From: Melampsora larici-populina 98AG31
Lineage: Eukaryota; Basidiomycota; Pucciniomycetes; Pucciniales; Melampsoraceae
Assembly: GCF_000204055.1 (NCBI RefSeq)
Contig: NW_006768770.1
Location: 598,195-662,194, forward strand
Length of the DNA: 64,000 nt
Direction of reading: 5' to 3'
Made by a program: the position numbers and the translations under genes. The notes beneath the pieces were generated by a model, which was given only the letters and a program-made list of their open reading frames with translations, was not told the DNA's origin and did not search any database. This document shows, piece after piece, positions 45,440 to 57,700 of this stretch (its first letter is position 1; the number at the start of each line of letters is the position of its first letter).

Positions 45440-45790
45440 AACAGGAGTCCATCGGGCGCTTGATGCGTGTGGGGGGGAAGAAAGGACGAGGGGAATCCAG
45501 TTGCACTTGGGTTGTGGTGCTGAGATCAGTCAGGAGACACCCGAGAGCCGATGGTGAGTGGCCGGCCAGATATAGCCTACCCAGTCTACCCGTGGCCCAC
45601 GAGCTAGCTTAACACAAACCCCACCAAAGCAGAGTCGTCCCCCGTTGGAGGAGGAAGGCCTTTGGTAAGTCAGAGTCAGACCCACGAGGGGACCCGGAGT
45701 GGGTTTCGAAAAGCCCACTGTGCGGAATCAACGCGTCTGCAAGGGTTCCAACCTATCGAATTGACCCGAAAATCCGTCAGATAGCAGTAG
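45440..45790. other. GC-rich island in AT-rich surroundings
   Basis: Roughly 60 percent G+C over 350 bp (65 percent in 45541-45600), against much lower values on both sides. No tRNA, rRNA or protein signature was recognised. It may be a remnant of a foreign or differently biased repeat. Confidence 0.5.
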
Positions 45791-46548
45791 ATCACCCGTT
45801 CTTGGTACAACTTGGTGGATCATAAGATAAAAAAATTGATCAGCATGGTGAACAAAGTGCATTAGAAAATGGCATATGAAGAAAAGCTGTGATATTCTAA
45901 AGATAACCAAGAACCTCAACAAAGCCATCATTTATTTCGAGCATCTTCGATAATCACCTCACCTTGGTCTGGCATCTTTCGAGTTTATTTACGTTGTTGC
46001 TACGATACCACAACGTAAACTAATTTCACATGTTACGAAAATATATATCTCGACCCAGTTATATCAAGCATATGTTGATGATGAATTCCATTCCAGCATC
46101 TCAATTCGCCTCAATGATTTGATCACTATTTACAATCTATTTCTTAGTCAGCTGCGAAGTTACATCATTTTCATCTTGAGCCTTTTAAATCTATGACATC
46201 TAGCCTTGAAAAACAATGTCAAAGTAGTAAATGTGGAAATGTGGCAGTCGACGGAGCTTTTGACCAATTTTATCAACAAGTTTTACTCATTTATAATACG
46301 AAACATTGCTACGTCTTTGAACACTTCACTGAGGCCTTTTTCACGATTCACATTTTTGTGCTTTTAAAAATCCTGATAAAGCAAAAGCTGAAGATGAACT
46401 CCTCAGCTTTCGAAGAAATCTTCTATATAATCCTTCACTATGTCCAGCTGCCCTTTACGCTTCATGATTGCTCACCACGCCTTTTCCAACACTTCTTCAA
46501 AAGCACGCCTCACGTTCTTAATTTCAACGATAAACCTCAAAAACACCC
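45790..46548. other. Upstream region of the kinase gene
   Basis: A 126-residue open frame at 46193-46573 overlaps the kinase start in another frame. It shows no domain and changes frame without signs of splicing, so I treat it as non-coding. Confidence 0.4.
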
Positions 46549-47680
46549 ATGTATCATTCTACTTTCGTCTTGAAGAAGAAGCAGTATGATAAAATCACCA
46601 ATTATGAACTTATTAAGATGATAGGAAAAGGTACAACATCAGAAGTCTGGCTTTGTAAAAATAAAACGACTCAAGAGACATCCGCAATCAAAGTAAGCAT
46701 CTTCTTCTATCTTTGAATCCTTCAGTCTTACTTTTCGAGTCTAAGTTGATTTTTTTCTTAGATTATCACTAAATCTTATCTCCACGAAACTTTGGCTCAT
46801 GAAGACTTATTGAACGAGATAAATATTCTAAAAAAGTTATCTAAACATCATTGGATAATTAATTTAAAAAGTCAATTCTCAAATCAGCATGCTTTTTTTC
46901 TTTCTTTAGACTATTTACCAGATGGAAACCTCTTACAAAAAATCCGATCAAAAGTCAGTCGATAAAAATCCAAGTATAATTTCTTCTCATTATAAAAGTT
47001 CAACATACTGATATTGGTTTTTATTTATAGACTTTTGATAAGAACTTGATAAGATTTTATGTCGCACAACTAGCAATTGTACTAGACTATTTAGAATATA
47101 AATCGATTTTACATGGTGATTTAAAACCAGAAAATATTTTAATAGGTAAAGATGGATATATAAAGCTAACAGATTTTGGTTTATCAAAAGATCTCAGCAA
47201 CAAAAATCATAGAACAAATGGTTTGATAGGTACTTCATTTTATCTTGCACCTGAAATATTATTAGGTAATGATTACTCTTATTCTATTGATTGGTATTCA
47301 CTTGGAATTATTATGTTTGAAATGCTAACTGGTGAACCTCCTTTTAAAGGTAAAAGTAAGTCAAATTCTTCTTTTCCTTTATCAACTTCTTTTGTCTACT
47401 TTGATGGTATAATAACTAATACTTTTTCATTGGTATAGATAATCACGACGTGTTTGGAATTTCTAAAGAAATCATTCATGGTAAAATTTCATATCCAAAA
47501 GAAATTACGTCTCAAGAAATCGATTTGATAAGTAAGTTAACAAATAAAAATTCAAGTACAAGATATTCTTCTTTATTTCAAGTTTCACATCATCCATGGT
47601 TTGATGGATTTGATTGGGTAGGCGTTATTTTGAACCTGGCAACATATCCTTATACTCGTGAAAGTATTTGGTTAAAGTAA
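46549..47680 (+). CDS. Small AGC-type serine/threonine protein kinase
   Basis: Four exons, 46549-46692, 46762-46953, 47031-47349 (or 47355) and 47439-47680, give 298 or 300 aa, essentially only the kinase domain. Visible features: ATP loop IGKGTTSEVW, catalytic Lys in AIKII, HGDLKPENILI, DFG in LTDFGLSKDL, GTSFYLAPEILLG, DWYSLGIIMFEMLTGEPPF and the AGC-type HHPWFDGFDW. The usual HRD is HGD, so it is a non-RD kinase. The C-terminal tail stops shortly after the domain, with no hydrophobic motif. Surrounding sequence is repeat-rich and the codons are AT-biased, which suggests a lineage-specific or decaying paralogue, although all key residues are present. The ATG chosen begins MYHSTFVLKKKQYDKITNYELI. 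Confidence 0.87.
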
Positions 47681-48360
47681 AAAATATCAGTTTCACTCTT
47701 GATTCGCACATGCTTTTTTGTTATTGTTAAAATTTTAAATATCACGGAAATGGAATATAATGTAAGTTTAATCTGAACTTATGACATAAATATTAAAGAT
47801 CTCAATATTTATCTTCAGAAACTTTGACAACAAAGATTAACTTGTTTCAAGTATGTAAATTGGTGTAAATTTTACATGCGACATAATTCTACTTGTTATT
47901 TAAACTTTTGAGATGATGACAGTCGAAAGAGTAAAAATTGCTAGCTACTCCAATGTTTTGTACAACAAAGCTCAACAAAGTAAAGCTGACAACATAATAT
48001 AATATAAATAGCTTTGAAATACACCTCTGAACATTTAAAGGAAAAGGACTGGTACTAAGAGTGTGTTCACCTTGTGTGGTTTCCTAGGTACATGTGTTCT
48101 TTGATACATGTCTTAAGGTGATTTTTGTAGTTTTTTTGTTTTTTTGAGAGGAAGAGTGAAAGAAGACGGTAAACAGTGTTTGTATTTGTGGTCCTTAAGA
48201 ACATCAGTGGTGGTATTAGTAGAATGAGATTCAAGGCTAAGCAGTCCTCTGTCAATTAAAAATAATTCCAGGTGAATGACACTTGATTGCCAGTTACATC
48301 TAGAAAGATTTGTGATGGCCTTTCTTCAACATAGTTCATTTAACCATTCCTTTTTTTATA
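47681..48360. other. Intergenic, with the first part of a repeat block
   Basis: 3' flank of the kinase gene. A phrase around AAACAGTGTTTGTATT at 48172 recurs at 48588, 416 bp later, together with GGTCCTTAAGAAC. Confidence 0.5.
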
Positions 48361-48368
48361 CCCATTTT

Positions 48369-48590
48369 GGGTGTGATTTGTTTTTTAAAAAACTTGACAG
48401 AACTTTTAAGCACAGCGACTGTTAGAAAAAAAAATGGACAAGGGCAATCAGGCTTTCTATGTGAAATGGTTTTGTTGTCTGAGAAGAAAGACAAAGGTGT
48501 TTTGGTCTTGGGATCCAAAGACTGTTTTAAGCTCATGTTCAAGGTCTGTAACAATTTGTTTGTGTGTGCACATCAACATGTCATCACAAA
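48369..48590. repeat. Direct repeat R1
   Basis: Matches R2 at 49950-50129. Shared words are GGGTGTGATTTG, AACTTTTAAGCACA, CAAGGGCAATCAGGCTTTC, CCAAAGACTGTTTTAAGCT and TGTGTGTGCACATCAACATG. R1 has about 45 bp that R2 lacks, between TGTGAAATG and the CCAAAGACTG block. Confidence 0.85.
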
Positions 48591-49879
48591 CAGTGTTTGT
48601 ATTCATGGTCCTTAAGAACTTCAGTGGTGGTGGTGGTACAGCCAACCCCCTTGTGTCTGATTTTTCCAATCCCACAAGGTCCTGCATCCCCTTGAAACCC
48701 ATTTGATCTCCTCCACTTTGACATTCAAGCTTGCATGAAGTTCCTTGCCTCATTAAAGACAAAAAAGATCCTATTTCATACTTCAAAATTGTGCAGAAAT
48801 GTCAGAGTTGCACTGAATCAAAGATGACCTGTTACATAAAGATTGCAAGAGGCTGTCACAAGCCAATCACTGCCAAATTCTGCAAAGCTAGCTTCCTTGT
48901 CTTCAACTGTACAACAAGTCAAGGGCCAAGATCTAATTGTGGAACACCAGCTTCCTATCAAATTTCACAATGAATTTAAGGCTACCCAAAGTGCAGAAGT
49001 GGAACGGTATTGTTTACAATAAACAATACAAGAAGCCTGTCAATCTCAGAAACAATTGATAGTTCTTTGATTGTGATCCTCTTGATTTCCAGAAAACTTC
49101 AAAAAACCAGGGTTTCCAGACTCAAAGCTTGTCCTAGAATGTTCAAGCTTGTCGTTTTGTTGGGCCTGTCACAGTCTTCTCAAAACCAATCACTTTGAGT
49201 CCAGCAGAATTTCATCTCAAATTCAACTCATTTTTGCTGTAAATCTCAAGACATGTTTGCACTCTATCAGTTGTCTTTGAGAGGATCATCATTTAATTCC
49301 CTACCAACCTGAAAATCTTCTTCCATTTGCTTCTTGAAATTTATAAAGCTCCAAAATACCCTGAGAAGGCACCACCTGGGAAGCAAATGCTGAGTTTTTC
49401 TCTTGCAAAAAGAAAAACTTTGAAGGTTTTGTAGGTCCAAAGTGCACAAGCTTTTAGGCACTTTGTGGCCAACTTGAACCTCCCTATTGTCAGTAGCTGA
49501 TTCAAGATGATGCTTGCTCAACACAAAAAGAAATATCCCCAATCAAGAATCAGTTCCAGTCTTGCTATGTGTTGTAGAGCTTGAGGTTTAGTCTGATGAA
49601 AACCTGGTGTACATCTCTTTCCAGATGACAGGAAGCATAGCAAGTGTCATTGGTTTATTTCCCAAAACAACTTCTAATTTTTGCTTCTCATAAGTTGTGT
49701 CAAATGTGCTATTCTCAATATCTGCAATCCACACAGATTTACATAGAAGTAATATTTTGAAATTTTCAAATAGATCAAGTCAATTCTCCAGACTGAAGAG
49801 ATAGAGCCAAGCACAAGGTGGACAAGTAAGTCATCCACCACACATACTTTTTGAAAAAATAATGTGCAAGATTAGTGCA

Positions 49880-49932
49880 AAAAATCTTGCACAGATCTTG
49901 CATGAATCTTGCACGTCGGTCTTGCACAGGTT
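49880..49932. repeat. Short tandem repeat of TCTTGCAC words
   Basis: Four imperfect units, 11-14 bp long and built on ATCTTGCA(C/T), lie directly upstream of repeat R2. Confidence 0.7.
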
Positions 49933-49949
49933 TGAACACCATAATTATT

Positions 49950-50129
49950 GGGTGTGATTTGATTTTTAGAAAACTTGATGGAACTTTTAAGCACACCAGT
50001 TGTCAGAAAAAAATCTGAACAAGGGCAATCAGGCTTTCTATGTGAAATGACATCCAAAGACTGTTTTAAGCTTATGTTCAGTGTCTATAACAATTCATTT
50101 GTGTGTGCACATCAACATGTCATCACAAA
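49950..50129. repeat. Direct repeat R2
   Basis: Second copy of R1, same orientation, 1.58 kb downstream, with an internal gap of about 45 bp relative to R1. Both end at the same TGTGTGTGCACATCAACATGT word, which resembles the inner terminus of the MITE in repeat A. Confidence 0.85.
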
Positions 50130-50186
50130 ATTTATGTGGTGCCACTGCCACACTTTCATAAAAAGGTCACTGCATTTTGACATTCG

Positions 50187-50460
50187 GACGTGACTGCCAG
50201 TGGCGGTCCCACCATCAAACCAGCCCGTGCGCCGGGGCGGTACGTAGACTTACTTGAGTCCATCATGATCAATCCAGACAAAAATTTGTCGACAATAGGA
50301 GCAGAAATGATGTTAGAAGACTTTTTGTGAAGATTGATGATCAACAAAGAATCAAACCAATCAGAATTCCCAAGCTTCCTGAAATCCGCACACGCATGCA
50401 GCATTGGTTGGAGGAATTTCTCAAGAAGTATTGAGATTATTGACTTAGCTTTCATCCAGG
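50187..50460 (-). pseudogene. Possible end of a DNA-transposon ORF, unrecognised
   Basis: A minus-strand open frame reads LLEKFLQPMLHACADFRKLGNSDWFDSLL and SAPIVDKFLSGLIM, then enters a GC-rich tract (CAGTGGCGGTCCCACC..GCGCCGGGGCGG, 50198-50246) that resembles the ends of hAT-type elements. No partner end was found, so this is a weak call. Confidence 0.25.
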
Positions 50461-50699
50461 GTTCTAAAGGTTGTAAGCTCTGTTGATAGAAGTGAAAGTT
50501 GATTCGATTGGAAGAGTGAATGAACTCTAAACCCTGAAATGTTGATGTTTCTCTGAGGTTGAACGTGTTTTGTTCTCAGTGGGTTTATCTACATCTGCTT
50601 GAGTGATTTTTTGAAGGGTCCACGTGTGAGACTGAGTTGAATGGTTAAAAAGTGGTTCGATCATGAAACCGAACCTCGCATTTTTTTAGAATGATCCTT

Positions 50700-50991
50700 G
50701 GCAAGGATGATGTGTATTTTCTTCAGATTGCCAAGTGTGGTATGGTCAAATTAAGTTTGAGGTTGACTCTTCCGACCCCACCCGACTGAAACCCCAAACG
50801 ATTAACACTTGGACAGATTTAGTACCCATACACCCACCCTTCAAACTTACAAAACCTTTTCTCTTGATTTCCTCTTTCCCTCAACTTCACCCTGAAATCA
50901 ACCAGACTTTCACTTCATAACAAATCATAATCAACAATCCTTATACCCTTTTATAAATCAAATCAAATCAAACAGATATACCTTATCAACA
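50700..50991 (+). promoter_or_regulatory. Promoter and leader of the pyruvate kinase gene
   Basis: Strong C/T-rich tract at about 50800-50900 and TATAAA at 50952-50957, then a short leader to the ATG at 50992. This arrangement is typical of highly expressed fungal glycolytic genes. Confidence 0.5.
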
Positions 50992-53316
50992 ATGTATTCT
51001 GCTCCAGAGGTTAGTGTCTTGATCTCATTCTCTTGAACCTCATACAACAGATCACTAAACTATTCCTTATTATTCATCTTTTCTTTCTTTAGAACAAAAC
51101 CCAATTGGAATGGATTGCTGGTTTACAAATCCCACCTGTCCCTCAAGCTAACCTAAACCCTCAAAACTTACGAAAGGTAAAGAAAACCTGTTCTTCATTC
51201 ATCTTTTTATATATTGTATTAACGTAGCCAATTGTATTCTTTATTTTTTGATCTTTTCTTCTTGTTTAGACTGCCATCATTGGTACTATTGGTCCTAACA
51301 CTAATTCAGTTGAAATGATGAACAAACTTAGAGTTCAAGGTCTCAACATTGGTAAGATACTTTTCTCTTTTCCTTTGATCAAAAAACCAATTTCACTAAT
51401 TAATGACTTTGAATTTCATTTAGTACGAATGAACTTTTCTCATGGATCTTACGAATACCATCAAAGTGTGATCGATAACGCAAGAGCAGCTGAAGCCGGT
51501 GAGATCATAAAATTCAATTCATCTTGGCGATCGAATAGCTTAACTGATTTACCAATCTCCTTTGATAGCTGCTCCTGGTCGTCCTCTTGCTATTGCTCTT
51601 GATACCAAAGGGCCAGAGATTAGAACTGGTTTAATGGTCAACGGAATTGATGTAAGTTTCACCATCGTCGAATTTCAACAATTCATCCATTCTGATCTAT
51701 TTTTGCTTTGGATTTGACTTTTTCGTTTGTAGATCAAAATCAATGCTGGTCATCGAATGAAAATCACTGTTGATCCTGCTTATGCTGAAAAGTGTGATGC
51801 TGAATACATGTATGTTGATTATCATAACTTACCTAACATCATTGAGGTCAACAAACCCATCTACGTAGATGATGGAATCTTGAGTTTCAAGGTTTGTTGC
51901 TTTCTCATCATTCACCACTTTACTTATTGATACTGATATGCGAGGGTTTGATTTTTCAGGTAATTGGTAAAGATCCATCAGGACATGCCATTGATGTTGA
52001 AGCGATTAACAACGGAACCTTATCATCCAAGAAGGGTGTCAACTTACCCGGTACCGATGTCGATCTACCAGCCCTTTCACAAAAAGATAAAGATGATCTA
52101 TTATTCGGAGTGAAGAATAATGTAGATATGATCTTTGCATCTTTCATTCGACGAGCTCAAGATGTGATTGATATCCGAACAACCTTGGGAGAAGCTGGTC
52201 GAAATATTAAAATCATTGTCAAGATTGAAAATTTACAAGGTTGTGCAAACTTTGATGAAATCTTGAGAGAAACTGATGGTGTCATGGTCGCTCGTGGTGA
52301 TCTTGGAATCGAAATTCCGGCTAGTCAAGTCTTTATGGCTCAAAAGATGATGATCGCTAAGTGTAACTTGGCTGGAAAACCTTGTATCTGTGCTACTCAG
52401 ATGCTCGAATCCATGACTGTTAGTAATCTTCTCTACACTCTTCTTATCAAGCCCACCCTGAATCAACTTGCTTTGTTAGTACAACCCTCGACCAACCCGT
52501 GCTGAAGTTTCCGATGTGGCCAACGCTGTCTTAGATGGAGCCGATTGTGTGATGCTTTCAGGAGAGACCGCCAAAGGAACATATCCGGAACTTGCGGTAG
52601 CGATGATGGCTGAGACTTGTTACTTGGCTGAATCTACAATCTCTTATTCACCTCTCTTCAACAACTTGAGATCTTTACAACCTAAACCTACTTCTACTAC
52701 TGAGACAGTAGCCATGGCAGCAGTAGCCGCAAGCTTAGAACAAAGCGCCGGTGCTATCATTGTTATGTCAACCTCGTAAGTAAATTTAACTACAACCAAC
52801 TCATCGCGAACTCGGGAGAAAGAGCTAACAAGAACGTTTTTTTTTTCGAAAATCGTGAAATCTTACAGTGGAAACACCGCCAGACTTGTATCAAAATACA
52901 GACCATCGTGCCCAATTATCACCATCACCAGATCAGCTCAAACAGCACGACAGATCCATTTACATCGAGGATGCTATCCATTTTATTATCAAGATGCTAG
53001 ACCCACCAATGCAGAAGGATGGCAAGCTGATGTAGATAATCGAATTAAATACGGACTTTCAAAGGCCTTGGCACTTGGGATTGTTAAACCTGGTGATCAA
53101 ATTGTTGCTATTCAAGGATGGAGATCTGGTTCTACTCATACTAACGTAAGTTTTTCAGTTTGTTTTGAAAGCCTTGGTCTTGATTTTGTTGGTTCGGGAA
53201 CAGGGAAAAGTAAATGCTAATTGATTTGTTTTCGTTTTTTTTTCGGTTTTTAGACTATGAGAGTTGTTAGTGTACCAACTAGCTCTGCAGACTTTTTACC
53301 TTCACCAATCCTTTAA
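50992..53316 (+). CDS. PYK1: Pyruvate kinase
   Basis: Ten exons: 50992-51009, 51093-51176, 51270-51351, 51424-51498, 51569-51651, 51733-51891, 51960-52418, 52480-52775, 52869-53145 and 53254-53316. They are GT-AG throughout and the 1596-nt CDS encodes 531 aa. Motifs: [38 protein letters not shown] (phosphate and K+ site), the catalytic KIENLQG lysine, [14 protein letters not shown] (Mg-binding Glu/Asp region), ATQMLESM and [12 protein letters not shown]. It converts PEP and ADP to pyruvate and ATP in the last step of glycolysis. The first exon has only six codons. The gene lies between repeat blocks on both sides but is intact. Confidence 0.97.
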
Positions 53317-55083
53317 AAAAAGAATCATAATAGAAAAACTTTCTTGAATTAGTTGAAAAGGAAGAACAAGAAGTTTTATATTTCTTACTTGAGATCTCTG
53401 TCTTGTATGTTGTGAGTTGAATGCAGTTTCATAAACGTGTGTGATGATGAGAATTTGAATTGGAATGAAAAGATGTACATACATAGTAATCTTTTTTTTG
53501 AATGAGTAAAAGACAAAAGGGAAGAGGAAAACCTTTGTGGAGTTTAGCAAATTGGACAAGTTTGGAAGTTGGAGATGCTGGGATCATTTTTGGTAATGTG
53601 AGATGATGAAAGGAAAACTGTTGGATCTGAACAGAATTGGTTGGCTTGAAATTGAACATTTCTTGGATACTGCTTAGACCATGTCTGAGGAGAGCTTTCT
53701 AGGACCCCTGTGTCCTGTAAAGCCACCTTGAGATCCCTTGTGTACCTTGTACAGTTGTTTTCAAAAGGGTTGAAACACGTCCAAATAATTTTGGTGATGT
53801 GGTCTGTGCAAGCTGTGCATGTAGCCTGATTTCTGCAAGCCTAATACCACCAAAACCACCTGGTCCTTTGGTTGGATACCATGGCTAGAAGAAATCTCAA
53901 TTCATTCTCACTAATCCCTAGTTCTAACCAAAGATTTGTGTTTCTTCTAACCATGACTCAACTCTTTTCCTTCCAGATGACCAATATGGAAGGCCTGATC
54001 ACTTTTTTGGCCAGGCTGCTGTTGCACCACCAACCAACTACCTCCATCATCAGTTTCCAAATCAAAAATCCAACCGTTTCACCGCTTGCTTGTTGGCCAG
54101 ACCTTCAACATCATGAACAAAAGACACTCACCCCCTCTGATGAGGTCCTCTCCAACCGCCAACCCATAAGCCCTTTTTTGTTTTATTTTGTTCTTGTTTT
54201 GGATTTGTGGTTTTCTTTTGGTTGGATTTCAGTTTGAGCTTACTTGATGCTGGTTGGCTTTTTCACCACACGTCATGGAGCTAGTGTGCCTGTGTGCTTG
54301 AGCTTCCAGTTGCACCAACACAAACTACCTGGTTGCTCAATGTTGTCTTACCAAGTAGGGCCATGACTCTGGTTCATTCTTATAGTTGGAATGACCTAGT
54401 TCCACAATATAATTGGGCCAATGTCAGACCGGATGTGCAATCTTTCAGCAACAATAGTCAAGAGTTCCTCCTTGAGTATTCCCGCCAGCCAGATTACAAT
54501 GAGGTTCTACAGGCGACCCCAACAAATTTGCCAGGTAAATTGATTTTTCCTTTATTTTTCATTTGTCTGTTTCAGAGCAGTGAAACAGACAATTTCTGCT
54601 GCAGCGCTTCAGCTCCACCCCAAAAGCAAGAACAAGACCAACTCTGCTTTGTAAAGCAAGGTAAATGATGTGCAGACAACCCCCACAAGATATCAAGGTA
54701 AGTTTTTACCTCAATATTGGATCTTCTCATTCACTGATAAGGCTCACTTTTTGGTTGTCTTTAGTCTGTCTACAAAAAACCAGAGCTAAACCCAAGAACA
54801 AAAATGAGATCAATCTTGCTTTTTCCAGAAAGCTGTAAATTGGGCACAAGACCCCAACAATGTCTCAAGGTAGTCACTCCCATGTTCAACAACAATGATT
54901 TGTAAATTGAAAAGGAAGTGCTCACAAGGCTTCTTACTACAATATTAGCTATAGCGGTTTGGTTTTGCTTTTACACAACCAATGTGAAGTGTAAATGTTC
55001 TTATTTTTTTCATCCTTTCTCACTCTGAGTATTGACTATTGGTTTAACCCGGTGGCACAATGAAAAACAATTTACAATTCCCT
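53317..55083. other. Repeat-like region adjoining copy B, with short broken frames
   Basis: After the pyruvate kinase 3' flank (to about 53730) come several short plus-strand frames, e.g. EVLQATPTNLPG and DLVPQYNWANVRPDVQSFSNN near 54290-54535. These may be eroded exons of the frame that ends in LFDFTQATT at 55335. No domain was recognised. Confidence 0.4.
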
Positions 55084-57700
55084 TGTTCATTGCCCAATTG
55101 ATGCGTCTACTGCCTTGACCTGAATCACCAACTCCCAATTACCAATGATATGGGTTGCGCCAATCAAGCTGAATCAATTGCTCAGCACTAACAGAATACC
55201 CAAGTCAATATGCTCTATGAATTCGAGCTCAATGTAGCTGGACAATTCACCCAATCTTTGGCACAACATCACAAGTCACAACTTGAGTTACAGTGTTCCA
55301 GATGTCTGTTTGATTTCACTCAAGCCACCACCTAAAATCAAAAAATTGGAACACTTGATACCCAGCTTGATGCTGAAATCTGCTGTTTTTTTAGAATTCA
55401 AAAGGTACAGGCTCAGTGCTTGTGACTGGCTCCTTCCCTTTGACCATCACTTCCTCACCACCCACAGAGCTCAGTTGCATGCCTATTCAAATGGCCAAGC
55501 CAAATGCAACATGTCTGCAGGACACTGCCTCTAGAGCTTAGACTTGCAGATCTTGCAGCAGAAGTCCTGCACAAAAAAGTTTAGAAATCAAAACCCCCAA
55601 ATAGTCACTCCCAGGTGTGATACAAATATTCATTTTGCTGCAAGAAATCTCTAGGGAATGATATTGAGTTGCATCTCAAAATGTGAGATCTATGTCTCAT
55701 TCCACATGTGAAAAACATTCAATTTCAGCACTACAGTTATTTATAGATAACTCTGGAGGTGAACAACTCCACATTTGCAGATCTTCTGTGAGATTGTATA
55801 TCTAAGTAAGACCTGACAAAAGGACACTATGAAAATCTAGGTGATTTCCCTCAATTTCATGAATAACAGATGATATAAGTCCAAGTCTCTTAATGGTACT
55901 TGATATATTGGGTTTATTGGAGTTTGATGCTTGCATACTTTCTACCTCAACCTGTCTGTGATGCTCTCTCTGCTCTCCGTCTACTAGGCCACACAATTCT
56001 TCTTACTTTTTCACTATATATATAAATATATAGATCAAAGGCTTATCAGTATTTGGCTACAAACCTATTCAGATTAGAGAATTCCATACACAAGTCGATT
56101 AATGTCTGGTGCCCAAGTTTGATACAACTCCCGGGCCAGCCACCCCACCAACACTCCTCTGAAAATTTGGCATGATGCAATCATTAGATCTGTGGCAGTT
56201 GTTCTTTGAAATATATTTGGTTGCAATGAACTTCCTGGTGCCATGGATGTATTTTCTCCTTTGGGTACAGAATCCTGAATGGGTGGTGACACTGGAACCG
56301 CCACCTCTTTTTTGTCAAAGTGGCCCAACTTTCTAGGATGTGGTTCTGGCATTGGTGTAGATGAACTGAGAGTTGATGAACTTCCATACTGTTTCTTTAC
56401 CTCTTCTTGGATGTGTTTAGAATTCTTTATCCTGTTCACTAATTGTTCATGTGTAACAGGGAATACCACGGTATTTTTTGATTCTGTGGCTTTTTGGCTA
56501 TACAGTGTGTTACTTGTTGTAGAATGAGAAATTTCAGGAATGCTAACAAAGCGTCCAAAAACCTGGTGATCTATCAAGAGATTGAGACCAATGAATATCT
56601 GCTGGAATCTCATCCTGAAGTCTAATGACAAATCTAGAGGGGTTAGGGCGGAGAAGAAAATTCAACAGACTTCACATTCAATGAATGTCAATGAAGAAAA
56701 AGATCAAGTGATAAAAAGGGTTGAATTTACTTACAATCCTATCTGAGAAGAATATGTCAATTTTTTTTTCTTAAACAAATATAGGTGCTGGACAATCTTG
56801 GAGTTTTCAAGATAATTGGGACAAAATGAAAGAACAGTGGATTGTAAGTTGATCTGTGACTAGTTCTCATGCATGGCATATTGAGAAAAATTTATAGGGT
56901 GATGATTTAAAGAAGAAGTGGCAAATGATAGAAGAATGTCAATAGGGATGCCTACCAATCTCAAGGACTTCAGCTGCTGTTTTTTTACTATCCAATAATA
57001 TAACTGTGAGCTTGATCAAAAGAAATCAAAAAAACTTGAAAAAACTATGGATAATTATTATGAGAAGCTTCAAGAAGAGATGAGAAATTGAACCCCAATT
57101 CAGAATACCTTCTTAGATTGCACAGAATTGAAACAACATATGCTCAACTAAATATGTACCAGACTCTCTCACAATCCATATCGGAGTTTGTGTTTGATTC
57201 AATTTCCCCTCAGTGTGAATTTTTTAACTAAATGGCTGTCCATATATTACGAGACATGTTTCACTGATGCTTTTGGCCATATTAGTCTATCAAAGTTTAA
57301 TTCCCCAATACATTTTGATTGTGGCACTGTTAATATCAATTTTCCCCATAAGGCTAGTACTAGTAGCAGGAACTGTATGGTAATGATGTCTGCAGAATGC
57401 TTGCTTGAAACGTTTGAAACAACTTTTCAAAGGGTTTCTTGGAAACCATCAGCTATTTTGCCAAATGATCACCTCATCACCCTCACCTTGAATCCTTTCA
57501 AAAATTTAGACTCATCTACCATCAGAGACCAAGCCCATGCGGCAATCCCTGAAAAGGCCACATCTCCTAATTTACCGATCATTGAACCTCAACACTTTGT
57601 TTCTGAAAGGGTGCTGGCGCCCAAGGCCTGCCTATGGGATAATCCACTTGACAAAATAACATCAATTTATCCCCCTTCCTCCAAGCCCTTTGTCCAAATG
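55084..57700 (-). mobile_element. Repeat copy B of the two-ORF element, inverted relative to copy A
   Basis: Inverted counterpart of 41530-44570. It includes the CTGCAGACATGTTGCATTTGG-type block near 55510, the minus-strand ORF at 56074-56631 and the plus-strand ORF at 57188-57790, and lacks the 300-bp insertion present in A. Homology continues to about 57690, where the plus-strand ORF runs on into unmatched sequence. Confidence 0.75.
56074..56640 (-). CDS. Repeat-B counterpart of the unknown plus-strand ORF in copy A
   Basis: 185 residues, reading DFRMRFQQIFIGLNLLIDHQ, VVFPVTHEQLVNRIKNSKHIQ and ELYQTWAPDINRLVYGIL. It differs from copy A by scattered substitutions and in-frame indels (it has GWLARELYQTW where A has GWWYQTW). 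No clear ATG opens it, so it may be an internal exon. Confidence 0.45.
   Translation of the reverse strand, partial: PLDLSLDFRMRFQQIFIGLNLLIDHQVFGRFVSIPEISHSTTSNTLYSQKATESKNTVVFPVTHEQLVNRIKNSKHIQEEVKKQYGSSSTLSSSTPMPEPHPRKLGHFDKKEVAVPVSPPIQDSVPKGENTSMAPGSSLQPNIFQRTTATDLMIASCQIFRGVLVGWLARELYQTWAPDINRLVYGIL

Noticed and set aside
45720..45800. tRNA-like words (GGGTTTCGAAAAGCCC, GGGTTCCAACC)
   Set aside because: No matching acceptor stem, anticodon arm or correct B-box spacing.
46193..46573. ORF upstream of and overlapping the kinase start, possible N-terminal extension
   Set aside because: It is in another frame, ends in a stop inside the kinase exon and has no acceptor or donor that would join it to the kinase.
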